DNA of 56,004 bases from Pseudomonas sp. MYb60 (GTDB lineage: Bacteria > Pseudomonadota > Gammaproteobacteria > Pseudomonadales > Pseudomonadaceae), in NCBI RefSeq assembly GCF_002979555.1, contig NZ_PCOZ01000023.1:1-56004 (forward strand), read 5' to 3'. Shown here one piece after another: positions 35,432-45,005 of this stretch; the first letter of the stretch is position 1; each line of letters begins with the position of its first letter. The notes beneath the pieces are model-generated. The model made no database searches and had not been told where the DNA came from. It was given only the letters and a program-made list of their open reading frames with translations. The translations under genes and the position numbers were made by a program.

Positions 35432-37912
35432 ATGTTGCGAAACCTACCACTCAGTGCATCAGGCCGGTTGCGACTGCTCGTCGGGGCAGCGTTATGCAGC
35501 CAACTCCTGTTGCCATCCCTGGCCTTTGCCGACCCGGCCTACGACGCCCTGATCATCCAGGCGCGCAACGGCAACTTCACCCCTGCACTGACCCAGTTGC
35601 GCCAACTGCCTGCCGAGCGCCAGACGCCCGGGCAGATCAGCGATCACCTGGTCATTGCCGGCTGGGCCGGGCAAGACGCCGAAGTGCTCAAGGTGTATGA
35701 AACCCTGGGCAAGCACCGCAACCTGACCACCCAGGCCCTGGCCACGGTGGCGCGCACCTATCGCAACCAGAAACAATGGGCGCAGGCGCTGGCGGTGTAC
35801 AACCGGGCGTTATTGCGTGAGCCCAACAACGTCGATTTGCAATTGGGCCAGGCGCTGACCCAGGCCGACGGTGGCCAGGCTGCCCAAGCCGTGCAGCGTA
35901 CCCGCGCACTGGTGGCGGCCAAGCCCGATGACCCCAACCGGCGCATGGCGCTGGGCTACGCGCTGACCCGCGCCGGCCAGAAGTTCGACGCGCTGTTTGA
36001 ATTCGACCAGGCCTTTCTGCGTGCCGGTGATAACCCGCAGGTGCTGCGTGAATACATCGTCGCCTTGCAGAACGTGCGGATGCCGGAGCCGGCCTTGCGT
36101 CTCTCGGCCAAGCATCCTGGCCTGCTCGACCCGGTCACCCAGCGCCGCCTCGAGGGCGACCTCGCCGCCGAACGGGTGCGCATGGCCGAATTCGCCACGC
36201 GCACCGAGCAAGAGCGCTATGTGATCGCCGACCGCGCCCTGCAGAACTACGACACATTGCTCACCCGCTGGACCCCGGACGCCAGTGCCCGTGACGACGT
36301 GGTGCGTTGGCGCATCGATCGCCTGGGCGCCCTCAAGGCCCGGGCACGCACCGCCGACGTGATCCGTGAATACGAAACCCTGAAGGGCGAAGGCGTGCAA
36401 CTGCCGACCTACGCCGTGCGTTGGGTGGCGGCGTCCTACCTGGATCAGCGCAAGCCCGAACAGGCCGAGGTGTTGTATCGCCAGGCGCTGAGTGCACCCG
36501 ACGCCGAGCCGGACGACCGGGTCGAAGACACCACCGCGCTCTACTATGCCCTGCAGGAAAGCGACCGCGTCGCAGAGGCCAACCAGGTCGCCAGCAACCT
36601 CGCCAGCAGCCAGAGGCCGAAAGTCGAGCTCAAGGGCTTGCCGGTGGGCAACCCCAACGACTCCTGGATGGACGCGCAGCAACTGTCGGCCCAGTCCGGT
36701 GTCTACGGCGGCAACCTGGCTGGCAGTGAAGCCGGCCTGGAAGCCCTGGTGGCCAAGGCCCCTGGCAACGTCGGCCTGCGCCTGGCCCAGGCCGACATGT
36801 ACCGCGCCCGCGATTTGCCCCGGCGCGCCGAAGGCGTACTGAAGGAAACCGAAGCCCAGGCCCCGCGCGACATCGGCCTGGAAGTCAGCCAGGCCTACAC
36901 CGCCATGGACCTGCAGGAGTGGCGCCAGCTTGACGTGCTCACCGATGACGTGGTCGCCCGCAACCCCGACAGCCGCCAGGTGCAGCGCTTGAATCGGCTG
37001 CGCAACGTGCATGAAATGGCCGAACTGCGCGTCGAGGCCTACACCGGCAAGAGCTTCGGCGGCGGTAACAACGGCGATGCCGGTGCCGTCTCCGGCAGTC
37101 GTGACTGGGGCATTGAAAGCCGCCTCTACACGCCGCCCATCGATGAAGACTGGCGCCTGTTCGCCGGTGCCGGCTATGCCCGCGCCGATTTCGAAGAGGG
37201 CACCGGCCAGCACCGTTGGCAAAGTGTCGGCGTCGAGCGGCGCACCCGCGACATGACCGTGGAAGCGGAAATCTCCAATCATTCCTACGGCGATGGCAGC
37301 AAGCAAGGCGCCGCCGTGTCGATCGCCCGTGACATCAACGACCACTGGCAATACGGCGGCAGCCTCGGCTACTTGCTGTCCACCACGCCGCTGCGGGCGC
37401 TGAATGCCGGCATCACGGCCAACGGCGGTAGCGGGTTTGTGCGCTGGCGCGCCAACGAAAGCCGCGAGTGGAGACTGTCCCTCAGCCCGTCGCACTTCAG
37501 CGATGGCAACGACCGTTTCGAAGCGTTGCTCACCGGTCGCCAGGGCGTCTACAGCTCGCCGAAAGTGCAAGTGGACCTGGGCCTGGAAGTCGCCGCCAGC
37601 CGTAACAGCAAGGAAGACACGGTGTACTTCAATCCGAAGTCCGACCTCAGCGTCATGCCGACGGTCACCGTCAATCATCAGCTCTATCACCGCTACGAAA
37701 CGCTATGGACCCAGCAGTTCCAGCTCGGCGCGGGTACCTACAGCCAGAAGGATTACTCCACGGGTGGCATGGGCCTGATCGGTTATGGCCAACGCTTCTT
37801 CTGGAATGACGTCCTGGAAGTCGGCGCCAACCTGAGCTTGATCAGCCGACCTTACGACGGCGATCGCGAACGCGATCTGCGTCTGCTCGTCGACCTCACT
37901 TACCGTTTCTAG
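35432..37912 (+). CDS. pgaA: Poly-beta-1,6-N-acetyl-D-glucosamine export porin PgaA
   Basis: An 826-aa outer-membrane exporter. The signal peptide ends about LPSLAFA. The periplasmic TPR superhelix (about 30-510) includes ALATVARTYRNQKQWAQALA and GLRLAQADMYRARDLPRRAE. The C-terminal barrel (about 530-826) ends with Phe (LVDLTYRF). It exports partly deacetylated PNAG. ATG 35432 has AAGGAAG 7 bases upstream. It is the first gene of pgaABCD. Confidence 0.95.
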   Translation: MLRNLPLSASGRLRLLVGAALCSQLLLPSLAFADPAYDALIIQARNGNFTPALTQLRQLPAERQTPGQISDHLVIAGWAGQDAEVLKVYETLGKHRNLTTQALATVARTYRNQKQWAQALAVYNRALLREPNNVDLQLGQALTQADGGQAAQAVQRTRALVAAKPDDPNRRMALGYALTRAGQKFDALFEFDQAFLRAGDNPQVLREYIVALQNVRMPEPALRLSAKHPGLLDPVTQRRLEGDLAAERVRMAEFATRTEQERYVIADRALQNYDTLLTRWTPDASARDDVVRWRIDRLGALKARARTADVIREYETLKGEGVQLPTYAVRWVAASYLDQRKPEQAEVLYRQALSAPDAEPDDRVEDTTALYYALQESDRVAEANQVASNLASSQRPKVELKGLPVGNPNDSWMDAQQLSAQSGVYGGNLAGSEAGLEALVAKAPGNVGLRLAQADMYRARDLPRRAEGVLKETEAQAPRDIGLEVSQAYTAMDLQEWRQLDVLTDDVVARNPDSRQVQRLNRLRNVHEMAELRVEAYTGKSFGGGNNGDAGAVSGSRDWGIESRLYTPPIDEDWRLFAGAGYARADFEEGTGQHRWQSVGVERRTRDMTVEAEISNHSYGDGSKQGAAVSIARDINDHWQYGGSLGYLLSTTPLRALNAGITANGGSGFVRWRANESREWRLSLSPSHFSDGNDRFEALLTGRQGVYSSPKVQVDLGLEVAASRNSKEDTVYFNPKSDLSVMPTVTVNHQLYHRYETLWTQQFQLGAGTYSQKDYSTGGMGLIGYGQRFFWNDVLEVGANLSLISRPYDGDRERDLRLLVDLTYRF

Positions 37913-37924
37913 AAGAGCCTGACC

Positions 37925-39922
37925 ATGACCGTCCTCAGCCGTTGCTTGTTGATCCTGGGCGTTTTGCTGGCCAGTGCCTGTGCCCAGCAGCCCGCACCTT
38001 TCACTCCACCCGCCGAACGGCCGATCCCGGTCAACGAAACGCCGTGGCCGAAAAACCATTTCCTGGGCATTGCCTATCACGATATCGAAGATCGCGACCC
38101 CGATCAGACCGTGGTAGCGGTGCGTACCGAACGTTTGATCGAACAATTGGCCTGGCTGCGTGAAAACGGCTACCAGGCGGTCAGCGTCGATCAGATACTC
38201 GCCGCCCGCAGCGGTGGGCCGGCGCTACCGCCCAAGGCCATCATGCTCAGCTTCGACGACGGCTATTCGAGCTTCTATACCCGGGTGATGCCGATTCTGC
38301 GTGCCTATCACTGGCCTGCCGTGCTGGCGCCAGTGGGCAGCTGGATCGATACGCCGCTGAACAAACCGGTGGATTTCGCCGGCACGCCACGCCCACGGGG
38401 TGACTTCCTCACGTGGGAGCAGATTCGCGAAGTGTCCAAGTCCGGCCTGGTGGAAATCGCCGCGCACACTGACGCCAATCACACCGGTATCCTCGCCAAC
38501 CCCCAGGGCAACCTGGAGCCGGCTGCGACCACGCGCCGCTATGACCCGGCCACGAAACGCTACGAAACCGAAGCGCAGTTCCAGGCGCGTATGCGTGCCG
38601 ACGTGGCGGCGATCACTCACAAGATCCGCTCGGTCACCGGCAAGGCTCCGCGCGTCTGGGTGTGGCCTTACGGCGCCGCCGATGGCACCTCGCTGGCGGT
38701 GGTGAACGAACAGGGTTACCAGATGGCGCTGACCCTCGAAGACGGCCTCGACAGCCTCGGCGACCTGAACAACAGCCCGCGTTTCCTGGTGGCATCCGAC
38801 CCGGATGGCGAGCACTTTGCCAACAGCATTGTCGGCGAACAGGCCCATGTGCCTCTGCGGGTGCTGCACGTGGACCTGGACAACGTCTACGACCCCGACC
38901 CGGCCCAGCAGGCGCGCAACCTCGACCAACTGGTGCAGCGCGTGGTGGACATGGGCGCGAGCACGGTGTTCCTGCAAGCCTTTGCCGACCCGGTGGGCGA
39001 CGGCCTGGTGCACTCGCTGTACTTCCCCAACCGCCACCTGCCGATGCGCGCCGACCTGTTCAACCGCGTCTCTTGGCAACTGCACACCCGTGCCCATGCG
39101 AGCGTGTATGCGTGGATGCCGGTGATGAGCTTTGCCCTGGATGCCAAGTTGCCCCGCGTGACCCGTTGGGACCCGGAAACCGGTAAGGTGGGGGTCGATC
39201 CAGACCAGTACAAACGCCTGTCGCCGTTCGACCCGCAAGTGCGCAAGATCGTCGGCGAGATCTATGAAGACCTGGCGCGCAATGCGGCCGTCGATGGCAT
39301 CTTGTTCCACGACGACGCGGTGCTCTCGGACTTCGAAGACGCCAGCCCCGCTGCGCTCAAGGCCTACGCCGCCGCCGGCCTGCCGGACAGCATCGCCGCC
39401 CTGCGCGCTGACCCGGCGGTGATGCACCGCTGGACGCGCTTCAAGAGCCGCTACCTGATCGACTTCACCAAGGAGTTGACCGCCAAGTTCCGCGCCATCC
39501 GTGGGCCGGCGGTGCTGACCGCGCGCAATATCTTTGCCGAGCCGATGCTCAACCCCGAGAGCGAAGCCTGGTTCGCGCAGAACCTGGATGACTTCCTGCA
39601 GACCTATGACTGGACCGCGCCCATGGCGATGCCGCTGATGGAAGGCCAGGAGCTCAAGACGTCCAATGCCTGGCTGGAGAAGCTGGTGGCTACGGTCAAG
39701 GCACGCCCGGGTGCGATGCAGAAAACCATCTTCGAGCTGCAAGCCAAGGACTGGCGGACCAAGGCCGCGCCGGACATCGACGGCCAGCAGATGGCTGAAT
39801 GGATGGGTGTGCTCAAGCGCCAGGGTGTCACGAGTTTTGGCTACTACCCGGACAACTTCCTGGAAAACTCCCCGGACCTGAAGACGGTACGTCCGGCCCT
39901 TTCCAACCAATGGAATCCATGA
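37925..39922 (+). CDS. pgaB: PNAG N-deacetylase/glycoside hydrolase lipoprotein PgaB
   Basis: A 665-aa periplasmic lipoprotein with lipobox LASAC. The N-terminal CE4 deacetylase domain has MLSFDDGYSSFY (catalytic Asp pair) and EIAAHTDANHTG (metal-binding His residues). The C-terminal GH153-type domain (about 300-665) includes VDGILFHDDAVLSDFED, with acidic residues for hydrolase activity. It deacetylates and trims PNAG before export. The start lies 12 bp after pgaA, and its stop overlaps pgaC (ATGA). Confidence 0.95.
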   Translation: MTVLSRCLLILGVLLASACAQQPAPFTPPAERPIPVNETPWPKNHFLGIAYHDIEDRDPDQTVVAVRTERLIEQLAWLRENGYQAVSVDQILAARSGGPALPPKAIMLSFDDGYSSFYTRVMPILRAYHWPAVLAPVGSWIDTPLNKPVDFAGTPRPRGDFLTWEQIREVSKSGLVEIAAHTDANHTGILANPQGNLEPAATTRRYDPATKRYETEAQFQARMRADVAAITHKIRSVTGKAPRVWVWPYGAADGTSLAVVNEQGYQMALTLEDGLDSLGDLNNSPRFLVASDPDGEHFANSIVGEQAHVPLRVLHVDLDNVYDPDPAQQARNLDQLVQRVVDMGASTVFLQAFADPVGDGLVHSLYFPNRHLPMRADLFNRVSWQLHTRAHASVYAWMPVMSFALDAKLPRVTRWDPETGKVGVDPDQYKRLSPFDPQVRKIVGEIYEDLARNAAVDGILFHDDAVLSDFEDASPAALKAYAAAGLPDSIAALRADPAVMHRWTRFKSRYLIDFTKELTAKFRAIRGPAVLTARNIFAEPMLNPESEAWFAQNLDDFLQTYDWTAPMAMPLMEGQELKTSNAWLEKLVATVKARPGAMQKTIFELQAKDWRTKAAPDIDGQQMAEWMGVLKRQGVTSFGYYPDNFLENSPDLKTVRPALSNQWNP

Positions 39923-41265
39923 CCATGTTCGATAGAATCCTGGCGTTACTCGTGCTGGCATTGGTATTGGGTGTGCCCCTGGGCCTGATCTTCCTGGTCA
40001 CCGGGCAGTTCCTGATGGACTTCGTGTTTTTCTACCCGCTGTTCATGTCGGCGTTGTGGATCTCCGGCGGCCTGTATTTCTGGCTGCACTGGGAGCGTCA
40101 CTGGCCGTGGAAAGACGATACGCCGGCGCCGGTACTGGCCGGCAACCCGCTGATCTCGATCATCATCCCTTGCTACAACGAAGGCGATAACGTCGCGGAC
40201 ACCATGGAGGCCGCGCTGGCCCAGGTGTACCCGAACATCGAAGTGATCGCGGTCAACGACGGCTCCAGCGACAACACCGCCGCGATCCTCGATGCGCTGG
40301 CCCTGAAAGACTCGCGCCTGCGGGTGCTGCACCTGGCGCAGAACCAGGGCAAGGCCGTGGCCTTGCGCATGGGTGCCGTGGCGGCGCGCAGTGAGTACCT
40401 GGTGTGCATCGACGGCGACGCGCTGCTGGATAAAAACGCGGCGGCCTACATGGTGGCACCGATGCTCGACAACCCGCGCCTGGGCGCCGTGACCGGCAAC
40501 CCACGCATCCGCACGCGCTCGACCCTGATCGGCCGGGTGCAGGTGGGCGAGTTCTCGTCGATCATCGGCCTGATCAAGCGTACCCAGCGGGTGTTCGGGC
40601 GGATCTTCACGGTGTCCGGTGTGGTGGTGGCGTTTCGCAAGAAGGCGCTGGACCGCATCGACTACTGGAGCACCGACATGATCACCGAGGACATCGATGT
40701 CAGTTGGAAGCTGCAGCTCGACCACTGGAGCATCTTCTACGAGCCACGGGCGCTGTGCTGGATCCTGATGCCCGAAACCGTCGGTGGCCTGTGGAGACAG
40801 CGCCTGCGCTGGGCCCAGGGCGGCGCCGAAGTGCTGTTCAAGAACATCCGCGGCATCTGGCAATGGCGCCATCGCTACCTGTGGCCGCTGCTGTTCGAGT
40901 ACTGCCTGTCCACCGGTTGGGCGTTCACGTTCCTGCTGTCGGTGATCTTCTACGTGCTGGGCAAATTCATGGTGTTGCCACCGGCGATCACCGTGGATGC
41001 CCTGGTGCCTCCGGCGTTTACCGGGTTGGTGCTGGCGATGGTGTGCCTGGTGCAGTTTGCGGTGAGCATCCTGATCGACCGGCGCTACGAAAAAGACCTG
41101 TGGAAAACCCTGTTCTGGACCGTGTGGTACCCGATGGTGTTCTGGCTGGTCAGCCTGTTCACCACCCTGGTGAGCTTCCCCAAAGTGCTGTTCAACCAGC
41201 ACCAGAAGCGCGCGCGCTGGGTCAGCCCGGATCGCGGCATCAAACCTGTTGAAGAGGAGGCGTGA
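39919..41265 (+). CDS. pgaC: PNAG synthase, family 2 glycosyltransferase PgaC
   Basis: A 448-aa inner-membrane processive synthase. Two N-terminal membrane spans are followed by the GT2 domain with VNDGSSDN, CIDGDALLD, TEDIDVSWK and QRLRWAQGG (the D, D, D, Q-x2-RW signature). Three more spans follow near the C terminus. It polymerises UDP-GlcNAc and transports the chain, together with PgaD. ATG 39919 overlaps the pgaB stop; ATG 39925 is also possible. Confidence 0.96.
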   Translation: MTMFDRILALLVLALVLGVPLGLIFLVTGQFLMDFVFFYPLFMSALWISGGLYFWLHWERHWPWKDDTPAPVLAGNPLISIIIPCYNEGDNVADTMEAALAQVYPNIEVIAVNDGSSDNTAAILDALALKDSRLRVLHLAQNQGKAVALRMGAVAARSEYLVCIDGDALLDKNAAAYMVAPMLDNPRLGAVTGNPRIRTRSTLIGRVQVGEFSSIIGLIKRTQRVFGRIFTVSGVVVAFRKKALDRIDYWSTDMITEDIDVSWKLQLDHWSIFYEPRALCWILMPETVGGLWRQRLRWAQGGAEVLFKNIRGIWQWRHRYLWPLLFEYCLSTGWAFTFLLSVIFYVLGKFMVLPPAITVDALVPPAFTGLVLAMVCLVQFAVSILIDRRYEKDLWKTLFWTVWYPMVFWLVSLFTTLVSFPKVLFNQHQKRARWVSPDRGIKPVEEEA

Positions 41266-41267
41266 TC

Positions 41268-41750
41268 ATGAAACTGGTCAGAACTCGCCAACGTTCCATC
41301 ATGTGGATCATCGATGTGCTGCTGACCCTGATGGCCTGGGCCGGGTTGGTCTGGCTGCTGGCGCGCGGGATCAACTCGATGCTCGATACTCACGGTGGGC
41401 CGCGCATTGAAGCGCCGATCTTTGCAGCGCTGAACACGCTGCAGGTCTACCTGTGGATTGCTTTGTTCAACGCGGTGATCCTGGTCAGCTGGGCGCGCTA
41501 CCAGCAACGCAAGGGCCGCAAGTTCGCGAGGCGCCGCGCCGAGGCCAAGGCCCTGACGGACAAGAACATGAGCGACAGTTTCAGCCTGGCCGAAGGCGAC
41601 CTCGAGCAACTGCGCCGGCCGGGTGTGCTGGTGATCCACAACGACGAGGAGGGCGGCGTGGCTGAGGTCAAGGCGCACATCTCCCGCGACGTGGAAAAGC
41701 CAGGGCTCACCCTGGTACCTGGCAAGGATCAAGACAAAGACGCCAGCTGA
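41268..41750 (+). CDS. pgaD: PNAG synthesis auxiliary protein PgaD
   Basis: A 160-aa inner-membrane protein with two hydrophobic helices (IMWIIDVLLTLMAWAGLVWL and LNTLQVYLWIALFNAVILVS), as in PgaD. In E. coli PgaC and PgaD together bind c-di-GMP, which switches on synthesis. The C-terminal tail here (about 90-160) is charged. ATG 41268 follows GAGGAGG by about 7 bases; GTG 41262 is an alternative. It completes the operon. Confidence 0.92.
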   Translation: MKLVRTRQRSIMWIIDVLLTLMAWAGLVWLLARGINSMLDTHGGPRIEAPIFAALNTLQVYLWIALFNAVILVSWARYQQRKGRKFARRRAEAKALTDKNMSDSFSLAEGDLEQLRRPGVLVIHNDEEGGVAEVKAHISRDVEKPGLTLVPGKDQDKDAS

Positions 41751-41762
41751 TACCCTTCCCTC

Positions 41763-41786
41763 CAGGAGCCGGCAAACCGGCTCCTG
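41763..41786 (+). terminator. Terminator hairpin after pgaABCD
   Basis: CAGGAGCCGG (41763-41772) and CCGGCTCCTG (41777-41786) form a perfect 10-bp stem with loop CAAA, 12 bases after the pgaD stop. No clear U tract follows. Confidence 0.75.
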
Positions 41787-42115
41787 CATCCCACACATGG
41801 GATCCCATTCGCAAAACCTTCGCGAACTTTTTTGAGTTTTTCCGCACTAACCTGTCTCGGCCACTAACTTGATGGCCAACTAGCAGCATCTGACACGTTA
41901 TCCGACGAATCGCTGCCAAAACAGCAGCCGCTTGTTGGAAGAATACGTCCAGTCACAGGCCGTATGTCTTTGTTACTGCCACGGATCCGGCATGTGCTCT
42001 GCACTTTCCTGCTCGCTTACTTGAGCACTGAACAGTGCCGCCGCCCCTGCAGTTCGACACTATTGCCTTCACGCAATCTGAATGGGGCGTCCATGATGCC
42101 GGGCGCAGAGGGCGG

Positions 42116-42616
42116 ATGATGATTCAATGGTCTGTGTTACGTGCACGTGAAGCAGGCAGTGACTTTGACGTGCCCGAGCAGGAACTGTCCCTCATCGACG
42201 AGGGTGTCTACAAAGTTTCAGATACTCAATATTGCCTGGCTGATATCCATATTGAGAACGGGCAAAAGCGGCTGGCATTGGTTTCATTTTTTTGGACGGT
42301 CAGTGCGGCGGCCTTTCGACGAGCTTATTCGTTCGACATCGAAGCCGACGATTTCGCGATCGGCGTGCCCCCGGTTGAGTTACTGCCAGACGACGCCGCG
42401 CCAACCTACGGTCAAATCAAACGTGCGTTGGCGGCCGTCGGGAGGGTTATGGAGCATGCTTCCTACCGTGTGATGTCCGATGGTGCTTTTATTCATCGGA
42501 GCCTGGAAAACGCCGACGCGTCCTATCATTTTCGTTCGCGTGACGATGTGGATGATGAGCCGCCCTATGCGATTGTGTGGAAGTGCTGCGCGGTTAACCT
42601 GAGCACTCAAAAATAA
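42116..42616 (+). CDS. Hypothetical protein, function unknown
   Basis: A protein of about 166 aa without signal peptide or membrane spans. It contains LSLIDEGVYKVSDTQYCLAD and VSFFWTVSAAAFRRAYSFDI and looks like a compact alpha/beta cytoplasmic domain. ATG 42116 or 42119 follows GAGGG. A longer form could start at GTG 42035, but no ribosome site is visible there. Codon use is less GC-biased than in pga. The 284 bases between pgaD and 42035 hold only a terminator and AT-rich DNA. I do not recognise the family. Confidence 0.6.
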   Translation: MMIQWSVLRAREAGSDFDVPEQELSLIDEGVYKVSDTQYCLADIHIENGQKRLALVSFFWTVSAAAFRRAYSFDIEADDFAIGVPPVELLPDDAAPTYGQIKRALAAVGRVMEHASYRVMSDGAFIHRSLENADASYHFRSRDDVDDEPPYAIVWKCCAVNLSTQK

Positions 42617-42734
42617 GTGGTGTGGTCTGGGGCAGACGCGCTACCGGCAATCGACGGATTGCTGAGTTTGAACAGTTCAGGGCCGAGCGTATGCCAATGC
42701 TGCCCTTCACCTTTTGCATCTTCAAGGATGATTC

Positions 42735-43523
42735 ATGAAAAACACAAAACTCCCTGTTCAAGCCTTCCTGATGTCCTGCCTGGTGGCGGGCTGGGGGCTG
42801 GTCTACGTTGGCCGCATCAAATGGGCCATGTGGGTCGCAGCCTTTTTGTACACCGGGGTGGTGTTGCTCGGTGTGCTTGGCCTGAGCGCGTCGCCTGTCG
42901 GGCTGTACGTTCTGTTCGGGTTTATTGTTGCGGTCAAGCTTGCATCGGCGATCGCGTCGGCGGTGTTGGCCCGTCGGTACAACGGCCCGCCGAATGTGCC
43001 GCGCAAGCGTTTCCATGCGCTGTATGTAGGCGTGCTGATCGTGATTTCTTTTGTGTTGCTGGAAGTGCTGCGAGCACCGCTGATGGGGTTCAAGAACTAC
43101 TACATTCCGACGGGCTCAATGGCGCCGACAGTGTCGGTGGGCGACTACATCGTGGCCGATCTCAAGGCGGGTGCGCCAAAGGTCGGGGACATCGTGGTGT
43201 ACCGCTGGAACGGCACCGAGGCGATCAAGCGCGTGGCGGGTGTGGGAGGCGATACCTTGGCCATCGTCAACGGCGAGTTGATCCACAACGGCGACAACCT
43301 CGGCTTGTTCCATGCCCCGGCAGATCGGGTCGAAGGCCCGGCGTCGATGACGCTGGCGCCGGTGAAGGTCGAGCCAGGGCGTGTCTATCTGTTGGGGGAT
43401 AACCGCTACAACAGCAATGACAGCCGCTTTATGGGGCAAGTGGCGGTTGAGGATGTGGTGGGCAAGGTGACGGGGATCTGGTTTTCCAAGGAGCGGGCAC
43501 GCATTGGTACGACCTTTCCCTGA
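42735..43523 (+). CDS. lepB: Signal peptidase I (S26A family), extra copy likely
   Basis: A 262-aa membrane protease. Four N-terminal hydrophobic helices precede the catalytic domain. The serine motif is IPTGSMAPTVSVGDYIV and the lysine region IKRVAGVGGDTL, with the box E-like GDNRYNSNDSRFMG. It cleaves signal peptides in the periplasm. The housekeeping lepB of pseudomonads normally lies beside lepA and rnc, which are absent here, so this is probably a second, accessory copy. The extra N-terminal helices differ from the usual two-span form. Confidence 0.85.
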   Translation: MKNTKLPVQAFLMSCLVAGWGLVYVGRIKWAMWVAAFLYTGVVLLGVLGLSASPVGLYVLFGFIVAVKLASAIASAVLARRYNGPPNVPRKRFHALYVGVLIVISFVLLEVLRAPLMGFKNYYIPTGSMAPTVSVGDYIVADLKAGAPKVGDIVVYRWNGTEAIKRVAGVGGDTLAIVNGELIHNGDNLGLFHAPADRVEGPASMTLAPVKVEPGRVYLLGDNRYNSNDSRFMGQVAVEDVVGKVTGIWFSKERARIGTTFP

Positions 43524-43540
43524 CACCGGTATCAATGTGG

Positions 43541-43625
43541 GAGGGGGCTTGCCCCCGATGACGGTGGTTCAGTCGCAGATGTATGCGCTGATCCACTGCT
43601 ATCGCGAGCAAGCCACCTCGCACAT
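43541..43625. repeat. REP pair (REPIN)
   Basis: GTGGGAGGGGGCTTGCCCCC (43541-43560) followed by GATGACGG is the forward unit. The inverted unit is CACTGCTATCGCGAGCAAGC then CACCTCGCACA (about 43595-43625). It separates the signal peptidase gene from the convergent lipoprotein gene. Confidence 0.75.
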
Positions 43626-43654
43626 TTTTGATGTCTATTGTTCTGGCGAGTGGC

Positions 43655-44242
43655 TTACAGCAACTTGCGCTGCACCGCCTCATCCAGCGTACTGCGCGTC
43701 AGCGCCTCGACCACTTCCCGCGCGTCCGCCTGAAACGGAATACCGACAATCAACACCAGCTGCATCCAGGTGCGCACCGACTCACTCTTCTTGACCCGGC
43801 CCAACTCCTTGCCGTCCTTGTCCTTGAACACCGTTTCCAGGGTGAACACGTTCTTGGCGGTGGTCGGGATAATGAAGAACGTGAAGCCGGTAATGAACGC
43901 CGAAACCGGGCTGTATTCTTCGTTGTTGCGCAACGTGGCATCCACGTAGAGGTCTGATTCGACCTTGTCGGCGCTCACCCGCGAAAAGCGGTTGGACTGG
44001 CGAAACGAGTCTGTCACCGCCTGTTGCCACAGGGCTGCCGGTTTGCCCGGGGTCGGGACGTCCGCACCACCGTTGACCTGATTGAGCGCGGTAGTGCGCA
44101 CATAGGCCGTTGGCTTTTGCGCCGGCGCGTTGGCGGTCGGTGGCCAGGTTTGTACGGCGGGCAGTTCGTGTTGCGAGTAGGACACGCAGCCGGTCAGCAG
44201 GACGGCGGCGAGTACCAGGCCGTGCTTGATCAATCCTTTCAT
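43655..44242 (-). CDS. Lipoprotein, function unknown (paralogue of its neighbour)
   Basis: A 195-aa predicted lipoprotein. The start MKGLIKHGLVLAAVLLTGC has a clear lipobox (LTGC) and AGGAGC upstream of ATG 44242. The body has VFKDKDGKELGRVKKSES, similar to a matching stretch in the upstream lipoprotein. A hydrophobic region (AFITGFTFFIIPTTA) follows the middle. It lies 17 bp after its paralogue, in one operon. Confidence 0.8.
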   Translation of the reverse strand: MKGLIKHGLVLAAVLLTGCVSYSQHELPAVQTWPPTANAPAQKPTAYVRTTALNQVNGGADVPTPGKPAALWQQAVTDSFRQSNRFSRVSADKVESDLYVDATLRNNEEYSPVSAFITGFTFFIIPTTAKNVFTLETVFKDKDGKELGRVKKSESVRTWMQLVLIVGIPFQADAREVVEALTRSTLDEAVQRKLL

Positions 44243-44259
44243 GTGTTGCTCCTGGGTTG

Positions 44260-44871
44260 TTACGGTTTGGCCAGTTCGGCGGTAGCGGTATCCAGCAATT
44301 GCGTGACCAGCTTGGTCAGCTGTTGGCCGCCCATCGAAGGTGCCCAATATTCGCCGCTGTAGAGGCCGACGTTGTGTTCGAAGGTGATCGACTCCTTGGC
44401 CTTGGCCAGTTCCTTGCCATTGCGGTCGACGATGACCAGGTCACCGGCCACGTCAAAGCTGTCCACGTAGATCGGGCCATTGACCCAGATCCAGATCGTC
44501 AGCGTCAGCAGTGCACCGGGGAAGTAACCGGGGTGGGGCGCGCGATGCCCCTTGAGAGACGTCATATTGAATTTGAGCGTGACGTCCTGCTCACCCAGGC
44601 GCACCGGGAATTCAGTGACCTGCTTGAAATAGCCCGCACTGCGCACGTACTGCTCGAGCTGCACCGTGAGCGAGCGACCGATGGCGGTTTTGTTGGCGTC
44701 GTTCACGTCGGCGGCATTTACCGTCACTTCGGCAAGCTGCGCAGTGCGCGGGCTGCTGGTGGGGGCCGGATGGAGCGGGGCGCCGATTGGGCCGGAGACG
44801 GTGTAGGAGACGCAGCCGGTCATCGACAGCGCGGCAAGCAGGGCTGTCGCCCGGAGCAGAACTTTAAGCAC
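44260..44871 (-). CDS. Lipoprotein, function unknown (paralogue of its neighbour)
   Basis: A 203-aa predicted lipoprotein with lipobox SMTGC followed by VSY, the same three residues as in the downstream gene. VIVDRNGKELAKAKESI corresponds to the neighbour's VFKDKDGKELGRVKKSES, so the two probably arose by duplication. It also has a hydrophobic stretch (ALLTLTIWIWVNG) in the middle. It is divergent from the VWA lipoprotein gene. Confidence 0.82.
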   Translation of the reverse strand: MLKVLLRATALLAALSMTGCVSYTVSGPIGAPLHPAPTSSPRTAQLAEVTVNAADVNDANKTAIGRSLTVQLEQYVRSAGYFKQVTEFPVRLGEQDVTLKFNMTSLKGHRAPHPGYFPGALLTLTIWIWVNGPIYVDSFDVAGDLVIVDRNGKELAKAKESITFEHNVGLYSGEYWAPSMGGQQLTKLVTQLLDTATAELAKP

Positions 44872-45005
44872 GAAATATCCCTATAAATGAACCAATCAAG
44901 CCAGTGTCTCGACTCGCCGATGCAGAACTTGAGCGGTTTAACCCGAACTCCCTGAACCTTGCGTCTGACCTTGTGAGCGCACTATTCAATCACGAGGTTC
45001 AGCCC

